From positions 10,124,001 through 10,188,000 of the forward strand of contig CM055613.1 in the NCBI GenBank assembly GCA_029379385.1: a DNA stretch of 64,000 nt, read 5' to 3'. A program made the translations under genes and the position numbers. Below are positions 1 through 13,500 of this stretch, one piece after another (within the stretch, counting starts at the first letter, position 1; every line of letters begins with the position of its first letter). The DNA comes from Quillaja saponaria. Lineage: Eukaryota; Streptophyta; Magnoliopsida; Fabales; Quillajaceae. The notes under the pieces are model-generated. The model saw nothing but the letters and a program-made list of their open reading frames with translations. It was not told where the DNA came from and ran no database searches.

Positions 1-222
1 ATCTTCTTTTTCCTTTTAAGGCTGTGGCGTTACTACTGTCTATGACAATTTCCTTGTGAACTGGTCCTGTAAGTGTTATTGCTGATGGGCCAAGTTCAGA
101 AAGTATTGGTACAAATGTATATTCATTTAAACAGATGCCAGTTTCACTAGTATTTTCTAGCTCATGCGTGCTGAAAACGAATTTTTTAACCGAAGCTGAC
201 ACTATTTTGATATCTATTTCAG

Positions 223-3200
223 AGAAAATGGCTCTTGTAGCTCCCAGAAGGGAATATATGCATGAGAGGCAGCAACAAGTGGATGAAATGATACCTGTGA
301 AACCTGTAGATGCACTAATACCTGTTAAAGATGTTGAAACACTCAAGATCCATATAGAGAAGGCTACAACAAAATGCACTCCTATGTCACCCGCAAGGAT
401 ATGTTCACCTGCTGCTGTTTCAGGCATGGATCTTCTCTGGTTGCTTTTGCATTAACTGCTTACCGCAACTGAATGTGTTCTTATTTACTTGATATCCAAC
501 CATCACCTTATATGTAGTATTGCATAGGTGCATATCTATCTATCATCTATCTTTAGGTGGCCTTATCCAGTTGGTTTGGAACTCATGATCTACCCTCCAT
601 CCTTTATCTTAAAGGGAGAGGTGGTGCCTTGTGACTTGACGTCTTTGGAAGACTTAAGATTATTGAGACAGTAGTTCTCATTGTAGTTTAACTATAAATG
701 CTGAAGAATTAAAATATGCATGTCATGGTATCTAGATGTTAAGCATTGTATAACAATTTGATAATGGGTTATGTGTTTCTTGTTTCCTTTTAGGCTTTTA
801 CTAACCACTGGAATTATCTCCACCCCTTCCCTTCTTTTTGATATAGGTGACACCTTTTGTGCAGTTGCTGAATGTAATAAATCTACTGTTAAAGAAAGAG
901 AACTACTGGATGTCCTGCCGAAGCTCAAGCTATATCACCCTTATCTCCCTTCTTTACATGCCACCTGGAAGTGTGTAGCATCTCTCTTCTTATGTCACAT
1001 AAAACCTGTTCTTTAATGCTTTTTATTATTTTCTTTCCTAAATAAAGTCATCTAGGTAATTGCATCACATAGTCCATTCCACAGTGATGTATAAAATTGA
1101 AGTTTGAAAGACCCTTGATTATATTATATTATAATGAAACCAGCTTTGGTGCAGGCTTGAAACTAGTGTGTATGTTTTTCTAAAGGGTGCCCTAGTGTCA
1201 CAACCCAAGCTTGTCCAGTGCATGTCGCACATGGCCGCTTGCCTTGTGATGGGCACATTGTGAGTAGCTAGGCATATGTCATGACACATTGTGGCATTTT
1301 TGTAAATAGGTAGCCAGGGGTAGTCAGGCAACTGGGAAATATGATGTTCCCTCCTGCCAGAGGGACTATGGGCAGAAAGCTCTTTAGGGGGGTGTATATG
1401 TGAGAAAATTCAAAGTTGTACACGAACTTGTCAGATGAGTGTCAAAGGTCTTGGTGTTGCTTGTAACTCCCCCTACACCAAGGCATTTGCCTATGTCGTA
1501 GCCATGTCGAGAGCATTTTGATAGCATTGTAATTTGATCGTTTTTCAATTAATGAGAAGTTGAAGCCATTTCTTGCAAATTGTGTTGTATTTGCTTTCTT
1601 GCTTACATTGTTGCGCACTAGCCTTGCGGGTTGACACCCGAGGGGCATTGGAGAAGCTAACTTGCTACCCACGAGGGGTTAGCAAGTGCTACATAGGCGT
1701 CTTTGCGTGTTAGCAAAGTCGGTCCGTGACACCTAGCAACGCTTGTAAACGGCAATAAATACATTAGTTGGAATTTGAAAAATTCCAGAAGTAGCAATTC
1801 ATTAATCGTATATCACTAAAATGATTGTCAACTATTCCAATACTGGAATAATGCTAATTTTTATTTTTTTTTCTATATTATCACTTTAGGGCATTGGTTA
1901 GAAAAACGCTATATTTATATATTTGTGTGGGTGGGGGGGGGGGGGGGGGGGGGGGGGGTGGGCCTTGGTTTTTTTGTCTTTAATATTTTTATACTTCTCT
2001 AGGTTTATCCTAATGCTTCATTTATTACAGTAGATATTGTTCCATTAGAATAAAATGGACATGTTGAACTATAAGCACTATCAGTTAAGAGATCCATGTG
2101 CTTTTCTTATCACTAAATAAAAGTTGTTGAAACCATATATCACCATGTACTTAGCGGAAAATTTTCTTCTATATGAAGGCAGGCTGTTACTTTCTTTACA
2201 CATGATTTTTGAATGAAAGAGTCTTTTGATGCCACCACTAACTCATTTTTCTCTTAGAGTTGGAGGCATGCATGTAACTGGATGGTTTTATTTTTGCTGA
2301 AGACTTCATTAGTGTGTTTGTCAATGTTATGCTGGAATTTCTGAAAGTTTGGAACTTATGAATATCTTGTACTGGTTAAGAAGTTGAATTTGTTTTATCT
2401 TTTATGTAAGTTTAAATTATTGAATATCTGTTGATGCAGGATTCTTGTTGTTAAGTTGGAAATTGTCCTTCATTGTTGAGTTGAAATTTTCTGGTTACCA
2501 AAGAACAACTAGAAAGTGGATGAAGTCCCTTTTCATCATCATTTTTTTTTCTTTGGATTGATATTAGTGTGTGCAGCGCAAGTATTTCAGGTTGTGATAC
2601 TATATAATTTTAATCAGTGGTCACTAGCAAAACTCTTATACGTGTATTCTGGCATGTAATGTTATAATGGAGTTCCATTTATCCACTATGATACTACTCT
2701 GAAATATAACTTTGATATTTTAGGGGAGGCTTCAAAATTGTTGATACTTCTAGACCTGGTACATTTTTTGGTGGATTCCAGGCTCTACCTCCTTGCCGTG
2801 TCCATCGTAAAGCCTATGAGTTCTCACAAAAAATGCCCCCAGTTGTTCAGGTGGAGCCAGTTCTTCAATTCAATCTCTTGGCAGATATATTTCAGAAAAA
2901 TTGTCCTGATCTTCAAGAGATTGCATTGTATTTCTTTCATTCTGATAGAATCGAGAGGTTTGACATCAATTGGGCACTATATTTTTTATGAACTTTTTAA
3001 TGATTTTTGCTCAGATACAGTTTACATAACAATTCAATTGTTGATTGTAGGTCAAAGAAGAATTATGATAGCTTGTGTGAGTTCATGAATGCCCAAAACT
3101 TGATGTTGAGAGGTTATATTAATGGAGTTGAATTGTTGGTATTCACTTCAAAACAGCTGAATGTGGACTCCCAGGGTGAGTAACCTCGTTTTTTGCATGC

Positions 3201-3973
3201 ATTTCTCCTGCAGTATTCCACATGTAAGAGTAACTTTTATAGATATGATTAGTGAATATATAAATCCAGAATTGTTGCCAACTTTCAAACTTAGAATTGA
3301 GGTTAACTTTCTGCTGAGAGGTTTATAGAAGGCTGCTTCTTGAATTTTGGAGCAGGTTGCTTTGCTGTTATTGTCTTTAATTGCATAAAGTGTTTTCCAT
3401 GTAATATTTCTTCATGTTCTTCGTGAAAATGACTTTTGAAGTTTTATGTTTATAGATACTGTTGCTGTTGTGAAATCAAAAGCTGAATATTTCATATGGG
3501 GAGTCTTTCGTCATGTGAAAAATGATCAACCTGTTGTTAAGTTACCTGAAGAACCACATTTCTTGATCTCTTCTTCTGAACATGCTAGCAATGATGATTA
3601 CATTGGCATGGGTAAGTGTGAGGTTATTGACATGGACGTCGATATGGTTGGAGGAAAAGAAGTGGAGAGAGTTGATTTACTTCTGAAAAATCCATCTAGA
3701 AGTCTATCAATTTTCCCAGGGGAAGGAATTATTCCTAAGAGTTTATTGAAGAAGCTAGATGAAAAGGCTTCAAGCATTACAAAGGATTTGGATAAACCTA
3801 TCAAACATCTGTTGCTGGAGTCTAAGGAGTTCACAGAGAAAATCAGAAGTGAGTTTGCTTTTGATCTTCACCCTGCAAGGTCACTTGGGACGGTAACTAA
3901 TGATCAGGACCATATGGATGTTCCACCGGGTTTTCAAGGAAAGTCAAGACCAAAACCGAGAGATGTCAGGTAA
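223..3973 (+). CDS. AIPP2-like protein, SPOC-like domain (3' part of gene)
   Basis: Spliced 3' part of a gene; proposed exons 223-439, 2724-2957, 3051-3175 and 3456-3973 (stop 3971-3973), all with GT-AG borders and matching phases. Exons 2-4 read through a WGGF-like start, a GGFQA..PCRVHRKAYE segment, then CPDLQEIALYFF, a GYINGVELLVF strand and FIWGVFRHVK. This order matches the SPOC-like domain of plant AIPP2/PAIPP2-type proteins, PHD-finger partners in the ASI1-EDM2 chromatin/RNA-processing system of Arabidopsis. The last exon ends in a low-complexity tail with a PPGFQGK motif. No PHD finger is visible here; it should lie upstream of the window. Exon 223-439 is the least certain: it joins in phase (codon TG|G) but has no conserved motif. 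Intron 440-2723 holds a solo LTR and a poly-G tract. An acceptor-like site near 4546 may mark a 3'UTR exon. The function is inferred from family resemblance only. Confidence 0.6.
1196..1731. mobile_element. Solo LTR of an LTR retrotransposon
   Basis: The 536-bp block begins TGTCAC and ends GTGACA, a perfect inverted terminal pair of the TG...CA type. It is flanked by the same 5-bp target-site duplication, CCTAG, at 1191-1195 and 1732-1736. No internal retrotransposon sequence or second LTR is present, so this is a solo LTR left by recombination between two LTRs. It sits in the long intron of the AIPP2-like gene. GC content is visibly higher than in the surrounding intron. The superfamily cannot be assigned from the LTR alone. 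Confidence 0.8.
1933..1958 (+). repeat. Poly-G tract (26 G)
   Basis: Uninterrupted run of 26 G residues inside the AIPP2-like intron. It could form G-quadruplex structure on the sense strand. Runs this long are also prone to length errors in sequencing, so the exact count is unsafe. Confidence 0.9.
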
Positions 3974-6900
3974 AACCTTGTTGACAGATGAAAAAACGAT
4001 ATTCAAATCAGTATCTTCAACATTTTCCGTGGAAGTCAAAACAGAGATTAAAATGTTCAACTGATACATGGGATGGGATCTCAGCTATGAATGACGTACA
4101 GAATTTACTAAAATGAGTAATCTAATCTATCTTAAATCAAGGCCTAAGCCTGGTGAGTGGTGACTGTATATATGACATGTCTTTTAAAATCTTAGACACT
4201 ACCTCATTTAACGTAATTCTTTTCTGAAAAACAAGTATTAGTGACAATTAAAAAATTTATCTGTGTCAGTTCTCTTGATTCATATATGCAAATTAGCATT
4301 TTGGTTGTCACCCGAATAATGGAAAGTGAACCAAATCTGGACCAAGAAGCAGGCTCGGTTCAATGATAGTGTATTTTGTTAATATGCTGTGCTTGGTAAT
4401 TGCTATGGATATAGTTGCAGTGAGAGTTTTTCTTCCGCTCCTGTTGATTTTGGCTTCTTTTTCTTGATTCTAGATTTTAGTGGAATGCTGTTATTTGTTG
4501 GTACTGATTTTTATTGTCATCATTATTTTATTTACTTATTTTGCAGATGAAGGCTGACAACTTTGTGGCTTTGATAGCAACTGAACTCAAGTATGCTACT
4601 TTTTGATACTGAATTGAACTTCAACCTTTTTTCTTTAATGATCCTTGTGTTTAATTATTCCTTTTCATGACATAACTGCAGGATGCAAGTCTATCTGTGA
4701 TCAACTTTGCTACTTCAGAGGTTTGCAACTAGTTCTGCTGTAAACCATTTGTATAGCCTTTTGACGCAAGATATAGGAGGACTAACTGTAATTAGGGTTA
4801 TGGATTTTATAATTTGGGAATTGGAGTTAATCAGATTCTATTATAAGTCATGTCCTCTATCAGGTATTGCTTTAAAAAGAAGTTAAGGCTGTTTGCCTAT
4901 ATAAAGACCTGTGATGTAGTCTTTTCAGCTTATGACTGAATTATTGATATCTCCTTTCTTTAGTCCCTCCTCCTCCCTATTCTCTGTCTTGCTGCTGCAT
5001 CACCTTTGGACACAATTAGAATAGCATTTTCTGTTTCCTCTGATGAAAATTAACTTAATTGTTTGTCCATAATTCTGAACCAAGTTCTACAAGCTGTGAT
5101 ATGTCACTTGTTCAGCTAGTGTGATGCTTTGATGTTGTAAAATAGATTCTATGTTGGTATGCCATACTCTATTGTGTCTTCGTGTAGTTTCTATACTAAG
5201 AATCATTTTGTGTTTGCCTCATACTTGTATTTGTGCAAAGAAACGGGTTTTTACTTATCTTATTGCGACTTGAATTTTAAGCTTTGTCTTCACTTTTTGC
5301 ATGCCTGCGTCCGTTGCATATTGTCTTCACTCTTTTGCATGCTGTGTGGTTGACAAGAAAAAACCTACCTAAAGAAGGAGGAGAAATAATTTTTGACAAG
5401 GAAAAAAAAAAAAACATTGAGTAAATAACTTCCATTTTTGTTCTAACCCACCTTCTTTCCTCTCTTAGTTTTATCCTAAACAAAGGCTGTAACAAAAAAA
5501 TAAAATAAAAAATTGTACATGATTTGAAGCATGAAGGAAGGATTGATAAGACGTAAGGAAAGAAAATGGTGGTGCTGAGAATCTTCGAAAAAAAGTGGAG
5601 TGGGATGAAGAGTGAAAAGTATGAATTGAAGAACTAGTTTTGCCCTTTTTCCTTTTTACTTAATTACTAAAACATCATCAATATTTAAACATTTTTTGAC
5701 AAAGATAAATAAATATATAAAAGAAGAAAAAAGGAAATTGGGTTTTGTAAACCACATAGATGTAATTTTGTCATCAATTTGAACAGCAACAAGAACATAT
5801 ACTGAAAATTCTTTTTATGTTATGTATATAATCAAAATGTAACAAATACAATTATTAAAAAAAATTATTTTTTATTAATTGATTTTGTACATAATGCTAA
5901 CGCCACGTTCAAAATATTCTTAATTCTACGGAAGTTTTCTTTAAGATTTCCAATCTGAATTAAGTCATACCCTTAATTAATTATTATTCTTGTAAAATGT
6001 TTTAAATTTCAATAATTGTATTATTTTTTTTTTCTAACAAATCTTGATGAGAGTTGTAAGATAATATATATAAAAAGTTTATAAATATTTATTATAGTGG
6101 TTAGTCATTGTTTTAATTCTATTTAAATTATAAATTATTATTTTTAAACTTTGAATAGCTATATTTATTATATCTTTATAGGTGCTCTAACTTCTAGGAC
6201 CCTGGATCAAAATGTTTAAAAAAATCCAAATGGTATATATTACATTCTTAAAAGTATTTAAAAAAAAATTATTTTTCAAACTAGTTTTTAAGGACAATTA
6301 TTAAGATAATATAAACAGAAATTTTGTAACATTTATTAAGGTAATTTATCATAATTTCAATAATATTTAATTATTAACTTATTAGTTTAGAAAAAATTAA
6401 TTTTAAAAATTATATTAATTTTATTTTGGCAATTACCTTTCAGGCACCCATTACCAAGACAAAATTATAATTTTGTTTAGGTAAAATGACATATACCATT
6501 TATAAATATCACATTTTTGTCAATTTCATCCTAAAACTATTAAATCATTTGCATTGTTTTTCTCATTAATATTTTGGATAAAAATTATTGACTATGACTT
6601 AAATATATATATATTTTATTATTATTATTTTATTTTTTTTGTCAATTGTGTCCTGAGGTGGCAAAAATATATAATTTTTACTCATCATATGCATGTTCTC
6701 TCTATCCTTTTTTTAAACATTTTTTCTAAAAATTATAAAATTAGAGTTTGTAATGATTAAAGCAATAATAAAAAATTGATCAATTAATAATATTTTAGAT
6801 TTTTTGAGATAGAAACGATTAAGAAAGGAATGAGAGAATAATAGTGCTAAATAATTTTAGGAAGAAATTGATAAAAAAAAAAAACTCATAATTTTAGAAT

Positions 6901-7448
6901 GAAATTGATCAAAAAGTGACATCAGGGACAATTACTTATATATATATATTTTTGCTAATTCAACGTGTATATATATATATATATATCACCTAATAAAATA
7001 TTTGAAGCCATGTCAATATTTTTTGTTTAAAATATTAATAGGATAATCTGATAATATTGCAAACGTTTTTACAAAATTAATCGAAAAAACACATTTGAAA
7101 TGAAATTAACAAAAATATATTATTTTAAGAAATCTAGATGGGATTTTGCCTAAAATTTCTATTAATATTAATAAATGATAAGTGCAACTAACTTATTTCT
7201 TAAGAAAAAAGAAAATAATTACAAAGACACGTCATCAATTTGGCAACATATCATATTATTTTCCCGAAACAGGATAAAAGAAACTCTTCTCCCTCCAGAA
7301 TGAAAAGATGGAGAGGAAATACATAGAATGATCAGAGAAAGGAAACGTGTAATTGACAAAGTCAAGTAGGTGTTTAAGTTCAAATTCAAAAACTTTCCCA
7401 ATTTTTTTCTTACTAAACCACACTCTCTATTCTCAGCTAAGAGATATC

Positions 7449-7450
<2 letters not shown>
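3974..7450. other. Intergenic region, AIPP2-like to HDA5
   Basis: About 3.5 kb without a supported coding exon. The first ~1 kb probably holds the 3'UTR of the upstream gene, including a possible 3'UTR intron (acceptor near 4546). From about 5640 the DNA is strongly AT-rich, with poly-A/T tracts and short (AT)n runs near 6940-6950 and 6968-6986. The end of the interval is the HDA5 promoter. Open frames here lack conserved motifs and splice context. Confidence 0.6.

Positions 7451-7507
<57 letters not shown>
7451..7507 (+). repeat. (GA)n microsatellite in the HDA5 leader
   Basis: About 28 uninterrupted GA units end roughly 30 bp before the HDA5 start codon, in the probable 5'UTR or core promoter. 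Plant GAGA-type repeats of this kind are known binding sites for BASIC PENTACYSTEINE factors; any such role here is inference. The open frames on the opposite strand that encode poly(Ser-Leu) come only from this repeat. Confidence 0.9.
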
Positions 7508-7510
<3 letters not shown>

Positions 7511-7536
7511 CAGACAGATTTGATTAGGGTAGTGCA

Positions 7537-10500
7537 ATGGATGTGGTTGCGGAGACTGATTCTGTGAGCAGGGAAAATGGCGATGGTAGCCATGGTCAAC
7601 GACGGGTAGGTTTACTATACGACGATAGGATGTGTGAGCATTATACACCAGACGGTGATTACCATCCTGAGAACCCAAATAGAATTAGGGCTATTTGGAA
7701 GAAGCTCCAAAGCGCTGGGATTCCTGAGAGGTAAATCATTTACCTTAATGGGTTTGTTTCTTTTGTGTTTGTAGTGTACTGTTTGGGCACTTAATATAAG
7801 TAGTTTTATTCAGCTCATGTAAGCTGGATGTTTTCATTTTCCGAGGTTGTAATAAGAAGAAAAATGAATTCCGAAGTCATTCTTGGTTGTTAGGATGTTG
7901 TTGTTTCCAAAGTTTATACTGAAAATTTCACTCCACTTAAAAGGTGGCTTGAATAATTTTTTTCTTATTTGAAAAAAAGAAATTAAATTCATGCGGGCTG
8001 ACGAGTGGGAGGAGGGGTTCTAATAGGTCTCATTTTCTGATAATGAATGTCATCATTTAATTTTTAAATGAGATAAAAGACACGGGATTCCGGAAGTTCA
8101 AAATATTTATTTTATATTCAGTATCTGGATTGAGATTCAGCAGGGAGTAAAAATGGGTTCTTACCTAAGTTCTATAAAGTTTCAGAGTTGATTTTAATTA
8201 CGTGGATGCATGCTGTCTGATTCCTTCCTTCGTTTAAACATAATGCAGTTTTTCTTCTGTAAAAGTTGATTATTTTGTTAAATCACCTACTTTCCTTTCT
8301 TATTTTATTATCAATGTTTTGGTGCCTTGACCTTTTCCAGATGTGTGGTTTTGGATGCAAAAGAAGCAGAAGACAAATATATTTTGTCAGTTCATTCCAA
8401 AAATCATGTCAATCTAATTAGGAATATAAGCTCCAAACAGTTTGCTTCCCGCAGAAATAAGATTGCATCAAAGTTTAATTCCATATATTTTAACGAAGGA
8501 TCATCAGTAGCTGCTTTTCTTGCTAGTGGCTCTGTCGTAGAGGTAATATTTATGAGGGTTCCTATATAATACGAACTTGTGAACACTTAAAATCTGTCAA
8601 TATTTTTTTTTGAGAATTTACCAGTTCATGTTTTGGATATTTTTCTTTTTACTTATTCCTATTAATAACTTGGATTTTGATGCCAAAGTTGATGTGTTTG
8701 GATTTCTTTAATTCCCTTCTTGTACCATCCTACAAATAGTTCATCCTAAAGGAATTTTTGTAGTGAACACTATATTTGCAGTCACGCGTGTAGACATTTC
8801 ACATAATTGCTAACATTACTCATAGAATTTTACACTTGGTGGAGCTTTTGAGTCCAGGGTAAGGCTGTATTTGGTGGAGTTCTTACAAATTGACATAATT
8901 GTGAAAATTTTGGTTTATATATTATTATTTTGAGATCAGATTGAGTAATTTATGCATAAACTAAACTTCAGGTGTATCAACTTTTACTTTATATTTTTAA
9001 GTTATTTCAGCCCTAGGATGTTTTATATGTGGCAGAAGTTTCTAATCAGGATACATTATCTGCACTGCATCGAATAAATGAATGTTTGAAATAGTTGAAT
9101 TGTCTATAAATCTTTATGGGATTCTTCTAGGTGATTTTCCAAAATTGACCTTCATTCAATTTTTCTTTTTTAACGACGATCTGTTATAAATGACCTGTGT
9201 TTTCTGTTTGTATCATAATTATGTTAATCTAACTAGAGATGCTTTGAACAATAGGCTGCTGAGAAAGTTGCAAAAGGGGAATTGAGTACTGCTGTTGCCA
9301 TTGTTAGGCCTCCTGGACATCATGCTGAACAAGATGAAGCAATGGGGTTTTGTCTATTTAACAATGTGGCTGTTGCAACAAGTTTTCTTTTAGATGGAAG
9401 AGTTAGTGCCAGTTTTTAGTAATTCAGCAATTAAAAATTTTAGACTAACTTCACACAGTTGAGTCCCTCAAATTGCCACCTGACAATCCATTTATTGCAT
9501 TGTATGTGACAGCCAGAATTAGGCATTAACAAAATTTTAATTGTTGATTGGGATGTCCATCATGGAAATGGAACTCAGAAGATGTTCTGGAAGGACCCTC
9601 GTGTTTTGTTCTTCTCTGTCCATAGGTACAAAAGATAATATCTGAACTGATTGCATTTTCTTTACGGATCATTTTAGCTCATTGACATATCACTAATTCC
9701 TTGAAGTTCAACTAGATTCATTTTCAAAATTAAGGTATGATATAGTCCTCCAATGCAATTAAATCTGCTATGAATTATTTTGTTGTGTTTTTAGTTGCTA
9801 TTGATAATAAATAATGTAAAAGAGTTTAACTTCTAGATTTTTGTTCTTGCATTTAATGCTGGTGGTTGAGGGTTCTAAGGAGTATGGTGTCAAGCCTTTA
9901 ACATAAAAATCAATTGGTTAATACTTGTGTTACTTACAGTAATTGATATTCATCCATGGTGACTTTATTAATTGTCAATAAATGCAGGCATGAGTTTGGG
10001 ACATTTTATCCGGCTAATGATGATGGTTTTTATACCATGATTGGAGAAGGGCCAGGTACAGGATATAATATAAATGTGCCCTGGGAGAATGGTCGATGTG
10101 GTGATGCAGACTATTTTGCTGTCTGGGACCATATCTTGATTCCTGTTGCCAAGGACTTCAATCCTGACTTAATTATAATATCTGCTGGATTTGATGCAGG
10201 TTTAGTAATGTTAATCTTGCCTGTTTGAGTTTTCCACCTAAGTTATTGTCATTTTTTTTTGGGAGCTTCAGCTGCAGCTGTAAACTACTTTCTACTTGTT
10301 TGCTTTGCATTATATATTGATTTTCTATTTGAGGACCAATTGCCACTAGCATTGAGTCTAATGCCACCTCCTACCCATTTGGTCATGGTTGAGGGAGAGA
10401 TCATCGTGGAAGTGTGGATTACCAATAAAAAACTTTAAATTTTCCATTACGGATTGATTAGGAGAATTGCATTAGATATTACTCCCTCTGTCTAAATTTA

Positions 10501-13500
10501 TTAGTGATGTTTTGTTTTGCAAATAAGTTTTCAGATGTTTATTATTGTATTGAAAAAGGTATCTCAACTTTCAAGAAAATCCTTCTTCTAAACATGCTCT
10601 TGACCTTTTGATTTTTAGAATAATCAATAAAGGTAGGAAAGGAAACTGAAACACGTAAAAATGTAATTTTGAAACCAAACACTTGTATTTTGGGAACTCA
10701 AAAAGGAAAGGGAGACCTATGAAATAGGATGGAGGAAGTAATTTTCTATTGTAGGACCATTGACCATGGGTTCTATTGGCATCTCCTTCCCCTTTAAGAA
10801 TATGGTGGCGGAAGGCAAAACTAGCATGTCAGAAACCACTTACAAGGCTTACCAAGAAGTTGTTGGAAGTGGTATCCAGTATTATTTAATTTTCTTTTTG
10901 GGGTCATTAACTTTTTTTTTTTTTTTTTTTGTCAATGTAATGCATGGGACAGCTGTTGGTGATCCTCTAGGAGGTTGTTGCGTCACACCATATGGTTACT
11001 CAGTTATGTTGAAAAAGGTTAGTTTGAATAGCATCTTGTCTCTCTTTTCATATATCTCATCATTTTTGCTTTATGATTCTAAGTATTTCTTTAGGTGGGT
11101 TTATTCTGTGCCATCTTCAACTGTCATGGCCCGTGAGGAGTGTTTTAATGTATTATTATATTTACCAAAATAGAAAAGAAAAAGAAGGAACATGATTGAG
11201 AACAAAGTAATATGATTTATGATTTAATTGTATTTGAATTATGTAATATTAGAATTAAGGATAAATTAGTAATATTTTAGTATTATTAAGAGTTATTAGG
11301 GCTTCCTTTTTATTAGGCTCTAGATTTACCTTTTATGTTATTAGGGTTTCTAGAGAGTCTATATAATGACCCCTGCTGCTACATTGTTAAGAAGCTTTTG
11401 ATCAATTAAAAATATTGATGCCTTTTGATTATCCCTTTGATTTGTCCCTTTCAATTAAAATAATCAGAACAACTCTAAAATCCTTTGGAGACGTGTGATG
11501 TTCCAGGTGGTATGGTTTGTTTGATTGGTGCAAATGCTAGAATGTTAAAGGGCATTTCTTGCCATTGCAGTTACTCTGGGACAAAATAGCCATTTTGGCT
11601 TTTATTTAGTGTTCTACACATGGAGCCTCTAAAGGGATTTGTTTGAGAAACAATCAGCTGTTTTGGAGGGCTCTTATGAATTATTTAGTTGTATCTTTTG
11701 TTTGTGTCTGTGTGTTTTTAACTCAGGTGATTAGCAGGATACCTTGTCCTTCTACTTGTAAACTTTCCTCCTTACCCTATTGATAAATTCTTCTATCTAA
11801 AAATGAAGGAAAAAGAAAGAGTACCTGTAGACTTTAGTTGTTAGTACAAATGACATTTAACTTAATATTTATACTAAGCACCTTTGTTTGTTTGGATTCT
11901 TTTGCTTCCTTGGCTTTCTACTCAAATAAAATATTTATATGCCTTTTGTGTTCCTATGTATTTCAGTTGATGAATTTTGCTCAAGGCAGGATTATGTTGG
12001 TATTAGAAGGAGGATATAATCTTGATTCCATAGCAAACTCAATGCTTGCATGTACGGAAGTTTTGCTGGATGACAAGCCTATTAGTGGATCATCAGATGG
12101 CTACCCCTTTGAGTCTACATGGCGTGTGATACAAGCGGTAAATAACATGTAGATCCGTTCTTTTTCCCAGGTTTTTATTTGGTAGCTTGGTAAGGTATTA
12201 AATTTTTTTTTCATGTTCATGCATCCATTTGTCTCCTTCTATAAGTTGTAGCTAGGGCATTTTTTTGTTCATCAGTCAGAGTAATATGTATAGTAGATTC
12301 TTCCTGTGCAACTTATTATTGAGGCACATATATTTGTTTTGCAGGTTCGTCGCGAATTGAGTACTTTCTGGCCAACCCTTGCAGATGAATTACCAGAGAA
12401 GTTAACTAGTCAAAAAGCACCACATCCGGTAATCCCTCTTTTTCAGCTAATTTAATACTATTGGCATATTTGTCTTGTGCAAGTTTAGTTAGGAGATGTT
12501 GTGTGCAAAACTGTTTGTTTATTGAAATATTTTTTTCGTAAGATACATTGGGGTAGGGTAATGCTATTTGTTAATGTAGAATTTGTTCGGGCAGGAGAGG
12601 TGTGTTGGCCGATCTTTGAGTTGGGATTGGAAAGATGGGTATAAGCTCCTCGTGATAAGACCTGAGGAGTTCTTGCAAAAGATGGACGGGAGCAAAATCT
12701 GAGGTGAATTCCCAAGGACCCTTCGATGATGAAGTCAGTAATGATTGGAAGAATTTATAGGGAATTGGTAGGTTACACTCATAAAGTCATTAGCTTGTCA
12801 TGAGTGCATGGAGAATATTTATAGTGGAGGCTATCCAATAAGGAGCCTTCACACGTCTACCGGTGAATGGTTTCAGCTGTTGTGAGGGGGAAGCCATGTG
12901 TTTGCCTATTATTGGTTAGTGCAGTATTGTACAAACACTAGTTCTCAAAAAACTAAAGTTGTCGAGAGGGGTTCGGTCGTCTTGGATGCTTGAGGGTCGT
13001 TTCTAGTCTTCGAGTTAGGCAAGGACATCTTCAAAAATTTGCTAGAAGTCGGGATGTCGTTGAAAATTGCTTGAGGTCGGGTCACTTCTTGAAGTTCCCA
13101 ATTATGCCTATATTCCTTGGCTGTAGGATCTCAAGTGTGTTTATGGGTCTTTGGCCACATGACCTCACCAGGGTGGGCTCGTCTTACAAGGTGTGTCTAT
13201 ACTACCTATATAAAGATCCTTCCTCATTTGTCTCTTTATGTTTTCTGAAACCTTAAACAGGACTCTGCCAATGAGGTCATTGGGTCCTTTCCAATCCGTG
13301 CTCGTTGCTGGTCAAGGGTTTCGTTATTGGCTAGTAACATGTTTTTCTTGTGGTGATGGGTATGAAGTGCCAAAACTAATGGATTCCCATGGACGGCACC
13401 AATGTTAATGTAGAATTTGTCCAGGCAGGCGAGGTTGGTCAGTTTTCGAGTTGGGATTGGAAGGTTGGGTATAAGCTCCTTGTGATGAGACCTAAGGAGT

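Noticed and set aside
21..68. Possible small exon at the left edge
   Set aside because: It has acceptor- and donor-like borders and one open frame, but joining it to the next exon creates a stop codon.
1119..1672. Two minus-strand frames of ~70 aa
   Set aside because: They lie almost wholly in the solo LTR and have no protein motif.
4547..4720. Additional coding exon of the AIPP2-like gene
   Set aside because: Joining from 3969 gives an immediate stop; it can only be 3'UTR.
7219..7678. Minus-strand frames with poly(Ser-Leu) near 7.5 kb
   Set aside because: They come from the (GA)n repeat and overlap the HDA5 first exon on the other strand.
12990..13256. 88-aa frame inside the HDA5 intron as a transposon protein
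   Set aside because: It lies between the two LTRs but shows no gag, protease, reverse transcriptase or integrase motif.
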